From NCBI GenBank assembly GCA_018817425.1, contig JAHITX010000037.1, forward strand, positions 1-37,388: a DNA stretch of 37,388 bases, in the 5' to 3' direction. This document shows, one piece after another, positions 23,946-33,272 of this stretch. A program made the position numbers and the translations under genes. Below the pieces are notes generated by a model. The model saw only the letters and a list, made by a program, of their open reading frames with translations. It did no database searches and was not told where the DNA came from. Every line of letters begins with the position of its first letter. Position 1 is the stretch's first letter. This stretch comes from Pseudomonadota bacterium. GTDB lineage: Bacteria > Desulfobacterota > Desulfobacteria > Desulfobacterales > RPRI01.

Positions 23946-24575
23946 ATGTTTAAAAAAAATATAAAATATTATAGAGCAGTTTTACAAGCAAGCCCATTTA
24001 AAACGGCATTACTATATACGCGAACAAAAAGAATCAATTTAAAAATAGTGATTTATCCAGAAATGTTTTGCAATATAGCTAAAAATGCAACCCTTGAAGG
24101 GAATGGAATTCTTTATTTGGGAAAAACATGGGAGCAGAGGAGATTTTTGCAATCCGAGTTCATCGCCTATTCGGGAAGCTCTGTGCTTGTCAATGGAGTT
24201 TTCTCTTTTTATACAGGTTGTTGTATTGCAGTTAATACAGGCGCAAGCCTCAGTATTGGTAGCGGATATATGAATAATAGAGGATCTATTGAATGTTTTA
24301 AATCTATTGAAATCGGTGCTAATGTAATGATCGCAAAAGGCGTAACAATAAGGGACAACGACGTTCATATAATTAATGATCGGATATCTGCAAGCCCTAT
24401 AAAGATCGGAGACAATGTCTGGATTGGAATAAATGCGACAATATTGAAGGGCGTCAATATTGGAAACGGTGCTGTTATAGCAGCAGGGGCTCTCGTAACA
24501 AAGGATGTTCCTGAAAGTTGTTTGGTTGCAGGTGTTCCAGCAAGAGTCATTAAGAAAAACATTTATTGGTATTAG
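23946..24575 (+). CDS. Hexapeptide-repeat acyltransferase (LbH), second copy
   Basis: A 209-residue left-handed beta-helix acyltransferase, distinct from the copy just upstream. The N-terminal 45 residues are helical and basic. The beta-helix follows with repeats such as [60 protein letters not shown], and the terminal [17 protein letters not shown] near residue 142 is a probable active-site His loop, as in WcaF/VatD-like enzymes. I take ATG 23946 as start because earlier in-frame codons encode only a basic lead. It would add an acyl group, probably acetyl, to another position or sugar. Confidence 0.85.
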   Translation: MFKKNIKYYRAVLQASPFKTALLYTRTKRINLKIVIYPEMFCNIAKNATLEGNGILYLGKTWEQRRFLQSEFIAYSGSSVLVNGVFSFYTGCCIAVNTGASLSIGSGYMNNRGSIECFKSIEIGANVMIAKGVTIRDNDVHIINDRISASPIKIGDNVWIGINATILKGVNIGNGAVIAAGALVTKDVPESCLVAGVPARVIKKNIYWY

Positions 24576-24599
24576 TTGATAAGGATGAAATAAATAATA

Positions 24600-25829
24600 A
24601 TGATAAACAAAACACCTAGTTTCTTATTGTATGGAATTGGTGGTGTTTATAATTACGGTTGTGAGGCTATCGTTCGTGGTACAGTTAATTTGCTTCGAAC
24701 TCGATGGCCAGAAGCCAATATAACACTTGTCACTCCAAGGTATGAAGATGATATGCAACGTCTTAATGATATAAATATCAATATTATACGAAAAATGTTT
24801 GAACCGCGTTTTGCACCAAAAAGAATTGCACGAAAAGCAGCTGGGCTTTTATCCATACATTGGGATCCTTTTGTGGAAAAAATCGACTATATGGATGAAG
24901 TGGATGTTGTGCTGTCTATCGGAGGTGATATGTATACCGTTTCACCATTAGGAGCCGGATATGCCAAGAAACTGATCCAGTTCGGTGACATCGCAATAAA
25001 TAAAAATAAGAAACTTGTTATATGGGGAGCCTCAATAGGTCCTTTTGAAGATAATACCGATGCTAAAAAAGCTTATGTAAAACACCTGCAAAATGTAGAT
25101 TTAATAACAGCTCGTGAACCCATAACTGTTAATTATCTTAATAAACTTGGTCTATCTCAAAAAACCGTTTCATGTTCTGATCCAGCTTTTATTGTAAGCG
25201 GGTCAACGATTAGAAAACCACCAAATAATAAAAGACTCCACATTGGTGTTAATTACAGCCCTTTATCATTATTATTTGCAACAAAAAATGAAAATTTAAA
25301 AAATTTTGCAGAGAAACAATCCCTTATTCTTTGTAAATTAATTGAGAAGTACAATTCCGAAATTACTTTGATACCCCACGTAGTGTGCTCTTTCGAACCT
25401 ACTGATGACGATTATACATACCTGATGTCCATTCGAACAATGATTCCTGAGAAATTTAAAGATAGAATACATATTATTGATAACGATCCTGGCTATATTG
25501 GCTTAAAAGATGTACTCGAATCGTGCGATATAGTTATTGCAGCTAGGATGCATTGTGCTATAAATGCAATTTCTTTAGGAATACCTACGATTTTTGTTTC
25601 TTACAGTGCAAAATCAGAAGGAATGGCCCAGTATATTTATAATCACAATGTTTGGGTCGTTTCATTAAATGACACTACATCTGTCAACTTAGTTCAAAAA
25701 GTGCAAATGATGATTAATGAAAAAGAAAAAGTGCAAAACCAGCTATTACAAAAAATTCAAATTTTAAAAAAAGATGCTACAAAATCTGTAAATGCCCTTG
25801 AAAAAATATTGGAAGGTCCTCTAAACTGA
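24600..25829 (+). CDS. Polysaccharide pyruvyl transferase family protein
   Basis: A 409-residue protein of the PS_pyruv_trans family (CsaB/WcaK/EpsO-like, GT-B-related). It begins PSFLLYGIGGVYNYGCEAIVRG, the family's glycine-rich GN-x-G-x-EA-like loop. It has VVLSIGGDMYTVSP, VIWGASIGPFED, LITAREPITVNYL and the conserved C-terminal AARMHCAINAISLGIPTIFVSYS with the essential His. Members transfer pyruvate from PEP to form a ketal on a sugar, giving the polymer negative charge. The F420-hydrogenase-beta-like gene that often accompanies such genes is nearby at 28976, separated by a GT4 gene and IS1182. Confidence 0.9.
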   Translation: MINKTPSFLLYGIGGVYNYGCEAIVRGTVNLLRTRWPEANITLVTPRYEDDMQRLNDININIIRKMFEPRFAPKRIARKAAGLLSIHWDPFVEKIDYMDEVDVVLSIGGDMYTVSPLGAGYAKKLIQFGDIAINKNKKLVIWGASIGPFEDNTDAKKAYVKHLQNVDLITAREPITVNYLNKLGLSQKTVSCSDPAFIVSGSTIRKPPNNKRLHIGVNYSPLSLLFATKNENLKNFAEKQSLILCKLIEKYNSEITLIPHVVCSFEPTDDDYTYLMSIRTMIPEKFKDRIHIIDNDPGYIGLKDVLESCDIVIAARMHCAINAISLGIPTIFVSYSAKSEGMAQYIYNHNVWVVSLNDTTSVNLVQKVQMMINEKEKVQNQLLQKIQILKKDATKSVNALEKILEGPLN

Positions 25830-25854
25830 ACTTTATTATTTTACCCATACCAAA

Positions 25855-27132
25855 ATGAAATATCCAATTAAAATACTGTTTATTAGTCCATTCTTTGCAC
25901 CCTTGTCTAACGCTGAAGCTTTTTGTAACGGCAAGATGGTCAATCAACTTTTAGAGGATGGTTTTGAAGTAAAAGTTTTATCAGTAGATTATGGTGGCCA
26001 TAATAAATTTTCATACGATCAATCTGATATATGGAATCCATTAAAACCTGTTACTATTAAAATCCCTCCTCATGCAAATACCAACAAATATTTTTCTCCT
26101 TTTTTAGGACTCCATTATAAAACAATTAATTGGGCTAGATGGATTAATGCAGTTATTCTAAAAGTATCTCACCTTCATCGTATTCACCAATTTCATATCA
26201 TTTATTCTCGTGGGCTTCCAAACGTTGCACATATTGCAGGATATTGGGTTACACGAAAATTAGGTATTAAATGGATTGCTAATTTCAATGACCCTTGGGA
26301 CTTAGAGGCAACTCACTTAATGCCCCAACAACGTCATTTGAGAAAAAAAAATATCTCATCTTTTGTTTACGATAGATGGTTTCAAATTGTTATGAAAAAA
26401 GCTGATCTAATTACATTTCCATGCGAAAGACTAAGAGACTATCATCTACAAATGGTTAATTCGCCTGTAAATTGTTCGATTATCCCCCATATTGGTGTTT
26501 CGGGAAATGATTTGTCTGATCCCAAAACTTTTTATTTAATACATGCTGGAAGCTTGGGTAGTGGTGAAAGCACACGACATGGAGCAACTTACGAATTACT
26601 GGCAGGTTTTAAAAGATTCTTGGATCATTATCCTGAATCTGAATCATACGCTACCAAACTTTTACTAGTAGGTAAAAGTGACCCTCTAACAATACATATT
26701 ATAAAAGAAATGAAGTTGGATACTGTTGTATCTTTTACGGGTTGGGTAAACTATTCTGAAAGCATAAAATATATAGCAAAAGCTTCCGTATGTATCCTTG
26801 TTGAGGGAATGATGCCGGAAGGGATATATTTACCATCTAAATTGGCTGATTATATAGTATCTCGTAAACCAGTAATCGCATTGAGTCCCACTGTCGGAAC
26901 TATCTCAGATCTGTCTCGATTTAAAGGAATAACACGAGTGAATGTTGATGATCAAAAAAGTATAGAGCGCGCCATCGCTTTTCATTTTGAAGCATTTAAA
27001 AATCAACAATTATCCACACTTTCACCATGTGATGAACTGATTAACAAATTTGAAAGTAAAAATATCCTTAATAATTTTTATTCTATTATAAAGAACATAT
27101 TACCCGAGTACAAATCTGGACATAAATTATGA
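25855..27132 (+). CDS. Glycosyltransferase, GT4-like
   Basis: A 425-residue GT-B glycosyltransferase of the WbuB/GT4 type. N-terminal IKILFISPFFAPLSNAEAFCNGKMV is the typical opening with acceptor loop; IIYSRGLPNVAHIAGYWV and WIANFNDPWD follow. The C-terminal donor domain has YLIHAGSLGSGEST, FTGWVNYSESI and YLPSKLADYIVSRKPVIALSP. No classical ribosome site precedes ATG 25855, which lies 25 nt after the preceding stop. It is the last intact gene before the IS1182 element. Sugar specificity is unknown. Confidence 0.88.
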   Translation: MKYPIKILFISPFFAPLSNAEAFCNGKMVNQLLEDGFEVKVLSVDYGGHNKFSYDQSDIWNPLKPVTIKIPPHANTNKYFSPFLGLHYKTINWARWINAVILKVSHLHRIHQFHIIYSRGLPNVAHIAGYWVTRKLGIKWIANFNDPWDLEATHLMPQQRHLRKKNISSFVYDRWFQIVMKKADLITFPCERLRDYHLQMVNSPVNCSIIPHIGVSGNDLSDPKTFYLIHAGSLGSGESTRHGATYELLAGFKRFLDHYPESESYATKLLLVGKSDPLTIHIIKEMKLDTVVSFTGWVNYSESIKYIAKASVCILVEGMMPEGIYLPSKLADYIVSRKPVIALSPTVGTISDLSRFKGITRVNVDDQKSIERAIAFHFEAFKNQQLSTLSPCDELINKFESKNILNNFYSIIKNILPEYKSGHKL

Positions 27133-27270
27133 TGGTTTCGTAAAAAGTCGGTTATCGGTTTTTGTAAAAAACACTGACTCAGTAGTAAATATTAGTGTTT
27201 GATGTTAATTTTTGGTTAAAAAAAGTATAAATTGTTCTTTGATATATGCAAAATATTAATTGGGCGGCTG

Positions 27271-28881
27271 TTATACCGCACATAGACCCTGCTTTGGCAT
27301 CATTTGTGCCATTCTGAATGCAGCAGCTCTAAAGATGTTCACTCCCAAAGCTTTCAGCACGGCACAGTAACTCACAGCTTTGAGCCCTCGAACCCGAAGT
27401 CGCTTGACCCCGGTTCTCCGGTCATATTCCGACATGGTGGCTTCGACTCCGGAGCGCCAGCGGTAACGATCTTTGAATCCATCGGTTCTTTCATATAACC
27501 TGCGCATGGCAACACGTTTATCTTTTTCAGTAAACCGCAGGTAAAAAAACTTGCGGCCTTTTTTAACCGGACATTGTGATTGTTTGGGACAATTGCTGCA
27601 AACTTCCATATCAAAACCCACACTGTTGCGCTTTTTCTTTTTGACTGTAACAGGCGGATGCCCTTGCGGACAGGCTAAAATACAACCATCATCGGATATC
27701 TTAAAGTTGCAAAGGCCAAGCTTATCTTCTTTCGGGGCTCCCATAACCGGTGCAACCAGTTCAACCCCCTGGGTTTCTGCTTTTTGGAGGTTGTTATCGC
27801 TGCCATAAAGAGAATCGGCAAGAACCTCCTTAGGCGCAAACCCGTTTGCTTCGGCAGATTCAATCGCAGGTAAAAGAGCGTTCGCATCACTTTGATACGC
27901 CTTTTCTACTTTGACATGGGTAATCAGTCTTAGCTGTTTGTCTTCAGGATCATCACAAGGTGAGTATGTCTCCATGATCTGAACCTGATAGCCTTGTCCT
28001 TTATGGCCGCTGTAACTTGCATCCGGATCTGACGGATTCTGCAATGAATCGGAAGCAATCTCTTTGGGTTTCTTTATCAAAACAGGATTATCGGTATCAT
28101 CTGTTAAGTTGCATTGCTCATTTAAAACCCGCTCAAGAAGTTTAAAACTGTACAGAGAAGATACTTCATCTGTGTGCTGGAACTGTACAAACAGGTTAAA
28201 AAGATCCTTGCTTACTTCGCTTAAGGTTTTATGAGATTCGGATGGCTTTACCATGGAAAAGCAGTTCATAGCGTTTTTGGTAAAGTACTTTTCAATAATA
28301 TGCTTATCCACCTTATCGAAGAAAGCGGGATACTGCCGTTTAAGATTAGCCAGAAATTTGTGGATGGTTTCTGAAAAAATTCCGATTCTGCCAAGCCTGC
28401 GCATATTGGACTTTATATGCACTGAGTCAAGACGCTGCTTGTCGGTATTGACATTAAAAGCTTCAGCCAGCTTAGCTGTGCCGGAGTTGAAGATTATGTC
28501 TTCGAGACCGTTTTGTACAATTATGTTTCGGTTGTTCCACAATGTTTTAGTGCTGACGTATTTGGCATTATCCGATTCTTCCGTGATATTTAATGCATAA
28601 TGCCATTGCATATTAAAGCAATACTGCTGAACCGTTTCTTCATCAGTAAGGTTACAAGTCTGCTGTAGAATAAGTGCACCAAGCATGGAATAAAGCTCTT
28701 TTGTTGACCGCCCCATGAATTCGTCGAAAAACTTTGCAAATTTATCGGCAGGAATAGAAGGCAGAATGTGCTCACGGAATAATCCAGGCCATCCGGCATC
28801 AAGCATTTGCCGTCTTTTTGGAGAAATACTGTCCCATGGATCAAAAATGTAAAGCTGTTTAGGATTTTGCATATGTATCAT
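27271..28881 (-). CDS. IS1182-family DDE transposase
   Basis: A 536-residue transposase on the minus strand. The N-terminus (LYIFDPWDSISPKRRQMLDA) and the DUF772-like region around FFDEFMGRSTKELYSMLGA are typical of IS1182. Catalytic blocks include an early Asp in the region of RLDSVHIKSNMRRLGR, EVLADSLYGSDNN, and GVEATMSEYDRRTGVKRLRVRGL. A cysteine-rich zinc-like segment, CPQGHPP...CSNCPKQSQCPVK, precedes the last block. Start ATG 28881 has AGAGG 6 nt upstream and a good promoter further up. The frame is uninterrupted, so it may be functional. Confidence 0.93.
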   Translation of the reverse strand: MIHMQNPKQLYIFDPWDSISPKRRQMLDAGWPGLFREHILPSIPADKFAKFFDEFMGRSTKELYSMLGALILQQTCNLTDEETVQQYCFNMQWHYALNITEESDNAKYVSTKTLWNNRNIIVQNGLEDIIFNSGTAKLAEAFNVNTDKQRLDSVHIKSNMRRLGRIGIFSETIHKFLANLKRQYPAFFDKVDKHIIEKYFTKNAMNCFSMVKPSESHKTLSEVSKDLFNLFVQFQHTDEVSSLYSFKLLERVLNEQCNLTDDTDNPVLIKKPKEIASDSLQNPSDPDASYSGHKGQGYQVQIMETYSPCDDPEDKQLRLITHVKVEKAYQSDANALLPAIESAEANGFAPKEVLADSLYGSDNNLQKAETQGVELVAPVMGAPKEDKLGLCNFKISDDGCILACPQGHPPVTVKKKKRNSVGFDMEVCSNCPKQSQCPVKKGRKFFYLRFTEKDKRVAMRRLYERTDGFKDRYRWRSGVEATMSEYDRRTGVKRLRVRGLKAVSYCAVLKALGVNIFRAAAFRMAQMMPKQGLCAV

Positions 28882-28915
28882 AATTTACCTCTTAACCTTT
28901 TGAATCTGTTAACTA

Positions 28916-28944
28916 TTTATACAAGCCAAAGAAGTAAAAGTCAA
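28916..28944 (-). promoter_or_regulatory. Sigma-70-type promoter of the IS1182 transposase
   Basis: On the minus strand, TTGACT (28939-28944) and TATAAA (28916-28921) are separated by exactly 17 nt and lie about 35 nt upstream of the transposase ATG. It points away from the F420-beta-like gene, so it would make transcript antisense to the upstream locus. Confidence 0.75.
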
Positions 28945-28975
28945 GAGAAATATTAATAAATAATAAAATAATTCA

Positions 28976-30445
28976 ATGTGTTATAAAATATTACTTTTTA
29001 CGAGTCCATCAATTATGAAGAACAATTATTTTAGTAAAAATAATTTTGATTTATCAAACGGCTATAGCAACTTTGAGATGGTCATAAAAGAAGGGCTCTG
29101 CGTCGGTTGCGGTATTTGTTCAGGAATATTTCCAGAATCATTTAAAATGGAAATTTCCAAGTATGGTGAATATCACCCTATTTTTTTAAATAACTATAAT
29201 CTTAATCAAATATTTAGCAAAGCAGAAAAGTTTTGCCCATTTACTGGAGTTGGAGAAAACGAAGATAGGCTTGGCCAAGAAGAGTTTGGAAATTTAGCAG
29301 GAATTAATCATTTATCAGAGTTAGGGTACTTTTTAAACACATACGTTGGTTGGGTAACAAATGATTCAAATCGTATATCATCCAGTGCAGGGGGATTAAC
29401 AACATGGTTATTAAAATACCTATTAAAAAATAAAATTATTGATGGTGTTATTTGTGTTAATCCTACTAATTCAAATGATATATTTTTTGAGTATAGTATA
29501 ATTCGAAAAGAACAAGATCTCGATAAAAGCAAGAAATCTAAATATTATACCATCGAGTTATCAAAAGTTATTAAAGAATTAAAGGCATCTGATGGGAAAT
29601 ATGCTATTGTGGCTTTACCTTGTTTTATAAAAGGCTTGCGCTTAGCAATCCAGCATGGATTTTTACCTCGTGAAAGATTTTATTGCATGATAGGATTGTT
29701 CTGTGGGCACCTGAAGACAACGCAATTTTCACATTATCTTATTCGGCAATGCGGTTTAAAAAAAACCTCTGTAATAACTGTTGATTTCCGAAAGAAACTC
29801 CTTAATGAAAAAGCTTCAGATTATGCTTTTGAAGTCACCGCAAAAAATGAATTTAATAATGTTGAAAAGCATCATATAAAAATGAAGGATGTTTTATTAG
29901 GTAATTGGGGGTTGAACGCATTTATGTTAAAAGCATGTGAATATTGTGATGATGTCGTCGCGGAACTTGCTGATGTTTCATTAGGAGATGCCTGGTTACC
30001 TGAATATGTTACCGATAGCCGTGGAACCAATATTATTATATGCAGAAGAAATGATTTGCATGATATTTTCCTACAAGCTGCTGATACTGGTGAAATAGCA
30101 TTAGAGGATATTGATCCTAAAAATGTTATTCTTTCCCAGGATGGTGGTTTTCGCCAAAGAAGACAGGCACTATCTTATCGGCTTTTTATTTCAAGAAAAT
30201 ATGGATTATGGCGACCAAAGAAAAGAATATCGCCTTCATCGAAATCAATAAAAATTTTTAGCAAAATAATTCAAAAGATTCGGATTAAAATTGCACAGAG
30301 CAGTAAGGAAAAATTTCATGAATATTTAATAAAAAATGATTTGAAGTCTTTTTCCAATCAAATGTCTTTTTGGGTATATATATTTAACTTCCTATATAAA
30401 ACCAAAAGGCTATTTAAGCTTATCACTTCATCTTTTCATTTATAA
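28976..30445 (+). CDS. Coenzyme F420 hydrogenase/dehydrogenase beta-subunit-like protein
   Basis: A 489-residue protein of the FrhB/FpoF-like family found in polysaccharide loci. CVGCGIC at about residues 42-48 plus CPF near 87 form a ferredoxin-type [4Fe-4S] site; only part of a second set is visible. The FrhB N- and C-terminal domains follow: SSSAGGLTTWLLKYLL, VALPCFIKGLRLA, GLFCGH, CEYCDD and DVSLGDAW. In loci of this kind it is often paired with pyruvyltransferase-family genes, but the reaction is not established; a flavin/FeS redox step on a sugar is plausible. ATG 28976 and an internal ATG at 29015 are both possible starts; neither has a strong ribosome site, and IS1182 lies immediately upstream. 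Confidence 0.85.
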   Translation: MCYKILLFTSPSIMKNNYFSKNNFDLSNGYSNFEMVIKEGLCVGCGICSGIFPESFKMEISKYGEYHPIFLNNYNLNQIFSKAEKFCPFTGVGENEDRLGQEEFGNLAGINHLSELGYFLNTYVGWVTNDSNRISSSAGGLTTWLLKYLLKNKIIDGVICVNPTNSNDIFFEYSIIRKEQDLDKSKKSKYYTIELSKVIKELKASDGKYAIVALPCFIKGLRLAIQHGFLPRERFYCMIGLFCGHLKTTQFSHYLIRQCGLKKTSVITVDFRKKLLNEKASDYAFEVTAKNEFNNVEKHHIKMKDVLLGNWGLNAFMLKACEYCDDVVAELADVSLGDAWLPEYVTDSRGTNIIICRRNDLHDIFLQAADTGEIALEDIDPKNVILSQDGGFRQRRQALSYRLFISRKYGLWRPKKRISPSSKSIKIFSKIIQKIRIKIAQSSKEKFHEYLIKNDLKSFSNQMSFWVYIFNFLYKTKRLFKLITSSFHL

Positions 30446-30703
30446 AAATTGTGACCCAGAAAGTAATTGCTGGAAAATTATGCCAATAATTAAGAAGCTT
30501 AAATAATTTAATATACCCTTGATAAATGCATGCTTAATCTCTTAAGGTTTGCTGTTTAATCCCCCGAAGCTTATTCGTTCATTGCTTTTTGATACGTCAC
30601 AACTTGCTCCGGGGTAGTTCATTAAATATTTAAAAATATTATTTCGATATAAAAATAAGGTTGTTAAACATAATTTCCCACAGATTTGCACAAAATTATC
30701 GTA
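30446..30703. other. Intergenic region with a decayed REP-like sequence
   Basis: A 258-nt gap with no gene. CCCCCGAAGCTT (about 30560) and ACTTGCTCCGGGGTAGTTCATT (about 30602-30623) look like two worn copies or split halves of a GC-rich palindromic repeat, with GTTCATT after each. No clear promoter was found, and the start of the following gene has no strong ribosome site. Confidence 0.35.
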
Positions 30704-32080
30704 ATGCCTCCTCAATTAGTTCTATTGTTATGCTTTCTGTTTATAATTTACGTTTTATACTCTGAACGCAAACGAAATACACAAGTTTCTCGGGCACTGA
30801 TTTGGCCTTTGCTTTGGTATATGACTGCTGCAACACGGCCTATCGGAGTTTGGCTATATATCTGGGGCTTCAAATTGCCTTCTTCCAATTCACCAACAGA
30901 AGGAAGCATTATTGATGCATGTTGGTTAACCATATTAATTGTTATTGGAATCTATATACTTAATAGCAGGCACTATCGTTGGCATACCATAATAAGAGAA
31001 AATATATGGTTCTTGTTATTGTTTTTCTTTATGGCACTAAGCATTTTTTGGTCACAATATCCTATGGTCTCCTTTAAGAGAGTTATAACTTCCTTCGGAT
31101 CAGTAGTCATGGCTCTGGTTGTCCTCACAGAACCCAAACCCGTAGAAGCGATTATAGCAACGCTAAGAAGATGCGCCTACTTTACGATTCCACTTTCAAT
31201 AATTACCATAAAGTACTTCCGGAATATTGGCGTCCAATGGGGAAATTGGTCTGGAGAAGCATCTTGGGTAGGTCTATCCATGTCAAAGAATACGCTAGGT
31301 CAAGTTGCTACAACCGGGGCTCTCTGTTTCATTTGGGAAAAGATGCGCAAACACAATAGCAATGATGTTAGAGTGATTGATTTTTTATATATTATAATGA
31401 GCTTGTATCTTTTAAAAGGATCAGATAATGCCATAAGTGCTACATCCATTTCTGTATTTGCCACCGGTTTTTTGATTTTTATAATGTTGAACTTTATGAA
31501 GATTAAAACAGAAAGAATCAAACCATTTTTCAAGCTAGTCTGTATCATTATCTTCGCTATACAATTGACTTTAATTTGTCACACCTTAAGTCCTTTCCCC
31601 AAAGACTCTGCATTGGGCTTCCTCGTTCAGGGGATGGGACGTGATATGACTTTGACTGGGCGAACGGAAATATGGAGCGATATCTTCTCTGTAGCTTCTC
31701 ACAGACCTATGCTCGGCACGGGCTATGGTGCTTTCTGGATTGGTAGGCTGGTTAATATCCCATGGTCAGAAAATATGTCCTGGGTATTGAATCAAGCACA
31801 TAACGGCTATTTTGATATATATCTTCAACTGGGATGGGTTGGTATCTGCTTGCTTATAGCTTCTATATTTTTCACTATCCCAAAAATCGTTCGCACATTT
31901 TCTTTTGACTATGAATATGGTCGATTTAGAATGACCTTTTTTCTTGTAATTCTTTTCATCAATATCACTGAATCAACATTGCTAAGGCTCAATCACCAAA
32001 TGTGGTTTATTTTCCTTCTTGCTGCATTAACTGTTGCACCTTATAAAGATAGCAGTATTGTAGGGGTAAATGAGTTTTAA
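30704..32080 (+). CDS. Wzy/WaaL-type O-antigen polymerase or ligase
   Basis: A 458-residue polytopic membrane protein with about 11-12 helices. The Wzy_C region is clear: GMGRDMTLTGRTEIWSDIF, RPMLGTGYGAFW and NQAHNGYFDIYLQLGWVGI, the large periplasmic loop containing the conserved Arg and the H-N motif. In a locus with Wzx it most likely polymerises repeat units, although ligase activity is possible. I choose ATG 30704; an in-frame TTG 18 nt earlier would add six residues. Both lack a good ribosome site. Confidence 0.88.
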   Translation: MPPQLVLLLCFLFIIYVLYSERKRNTQVSRALIWPLLWYMTAATRPIGVWLYIWGFKLPSSNSPTEGSIIDACWLTILIVIGIYILNSRHYRWHTIIRENIWFLLLFFFMALSIFWSQYPMVSFKRVITSFGSVVMALVVLTEPKPVEAIIATLRRCAYFTIPLSIITIKYFRNIGVQWGNWSGEASWVGLSMSKNTLGQVATTGALCFIWEKMRKHNSNDVRVIDFLYIIMSLYLLKGSDNAISATSISVFATGFLIFIMLNFMKIKTERIKPFFKLVCIIIFAIQLTLICHTLSPFPKDSALGFLVQGMGRDMTLTGRTEIWSDIFSVASHRPMLGTGYGAFWIGRLVNIPWSENMSWVLNQAHNGYFDIYLQLGWVGICLLIASIFFTIPKIVRTFSFDYEYGRFRMTFFLVILFINITESTLLRLNHQMWFIFLLAALTVAPYKDSSIVGVNEF

Positions 32081-32138
32081 TTGCAGTACATCCCGATGAC
32101 TAATTTCCATTATTGAATTTGAATGCTTAATTATCATT

Positions 32139-33269
32139 ATGACTATTATAGTTCCCCACGGTTTTGAACCTAACTATACTTTAGGTTTTGTTAAAGGTCT
32201 CGTTGCACACAACATTGACCTTTGCGTTATTTCGTCAGATATAGATCAGCTTAGACTTACGAAAATAGGTATTAATAATATTAATTTACGTGGCTCACAG
32301 GACCACAACAGGACTTTTCTGTCTAAGGCAATCAATATTATAAAGTATTATGCTTACTTGTTGATATATTTGCTGCAAAATCAAAGAAATGTCATCCACT
32401 TTACTGGCCTCTTCGGAAACTCTTCAATTCTTTATGATGGCATTATACTGAACTTGTTTTTTAAATTAGTATCGTCGCGGTATATATATACGGTTCACAA
32501 CATTCTTCCTCACAGTAAGCAAAATAGCCAATTATTTAGATGGATTTACCGAATAATATATATAGTACCAGATATCCTTCTGGTCCATACTCACTTGGCA
32601 AAACAGCAACTTGTGGAAAAATTTCATGTTCCAGAAAGAAAAATAATTGTTATTTCTATCGGTCTAAATGAAGAAATACCGGTCACGAAAATTACTCAAA
32701 ATGAAGCAAAAAAGCATTTGGGTTTCAACAGCCAAGACAATATTGTACTTTTTTTTGGGAAAGCTGATACATATAAAGGTCTGGATATTCTAATAGAAGC
32801 ATTCGATCAGCTCAACCTGCCATCAATGAAACTCCTTATCGCCGGATGGTTTCCAGATTCGTCCTACCGCCAACAAATTACTTCAGCTATTAATAATGCC
32901 GACCATAGAGCAGCTATTTATCTGCATGAAGCATTCATCCCCAATGATGAGGTTGAATATTATTTCAAAAGTGCTGATGTCCTTGTTCTACCTTACAGGA
33001 ATATTTACCAGAGCGGGGTAGTATTCCTTTGTTTTAATTTTGGCCTGCCGATAGTATCTACACCTGTTGGCTCAATTCCTGAATTTATTGGAGATGATAT
33101 GGGAATCATAACAGAAACCAATGATCCACAGGGAATAGCCGATGGACTAAGGCATTTTTTTGAGGCAAAAGATAAATTTAACAGGGAAATAATTGCAGCA
33201 AAGGCAAAAAAATACAAATGGGAAAATCTTTGTAAGGCCCTTGTTCCACTATATAAAGAAAGATACTAA
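32139..33269 (+). CDS. Glycosyltransferase, GT4 family
   Basis: A 376-residue GT-B glycosyltransferase. The N-terminal domain opens TIIVPHGFEPNYTLGFVKGL, and YTVHNILPHSK is a conserved acceptor-domain segment. The donor domain has VLFFGKADTYKGLDILIEAF, LLIAGWFPDSSYRQ, DVLVLPYRNIYQSGVV and FGLPIVSTPVGSIPEFI. It forms a tight pair with the next GT4 gene (3-nt gap), so the two probably add successive sugars. Confidence 0.9.
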   Translation: MTIIVPHGFEPNYTLGFVKGLVAHNIDLCVISSDIDQLRLTKIGINNINLRGSQDHNRTFLSKAINIIKYYAYLLIYLLQNQRNVIHFTGLFGNSSILYDGIILNLFFKLVSSRYIYTVHNILPHSKQNSQLFRWIYRIIYIVPDILLVHTHLAKQQLVEKFHVPERKIIVISIGLNEEIPVTKITQNEAKKHLGFNSQDNIVLFFGKADTYKGLDILIEAFDQLNLPSMKLLIAGWFPDSSYRQQITSAINNADHRAAIYLHEAFIPNDEVEYYFKSADVLVLPYRNIYQSGVVFLCFNFGLPIVSTPVGSIPEFIGDDMGIITETNDPQGIADGLRHFFEAKDKFNREIIAAKAKKYKWENLCKALVPLYKERY

Positions 33270-33272
33270 TTT

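Larger units (their letters stand above)
27185..28960 (-). mobile_element. IS1182-family insertion sequence (ends approximate)
   Basis: The element holds one transposase gene on the minus strand. The two sides share a diverged inverted repeat: AATATT, a TTTGATG/TTGACTT block, TTTGGTT/TTTGGCTT and GTATAAAT-GTT appear in the same order reading inwards from about 27188 and from about 28955. I could not find a clear target duplication, and exact termini remain uncertain by tens of bases. It lies between the GT4 gene and the F420-beta-like gene, and its transposase runs against the locus. Confidence 0.7.

Noticed and set aside
27125-27155. GGTTTCGTAAAAAGTC as the outer end of IS1182
   Set aside because: No complementary sequence was found at the right side of the element; the shared inverted sequence lies further in (from about 27185), so this may be a separate dispersed motif.
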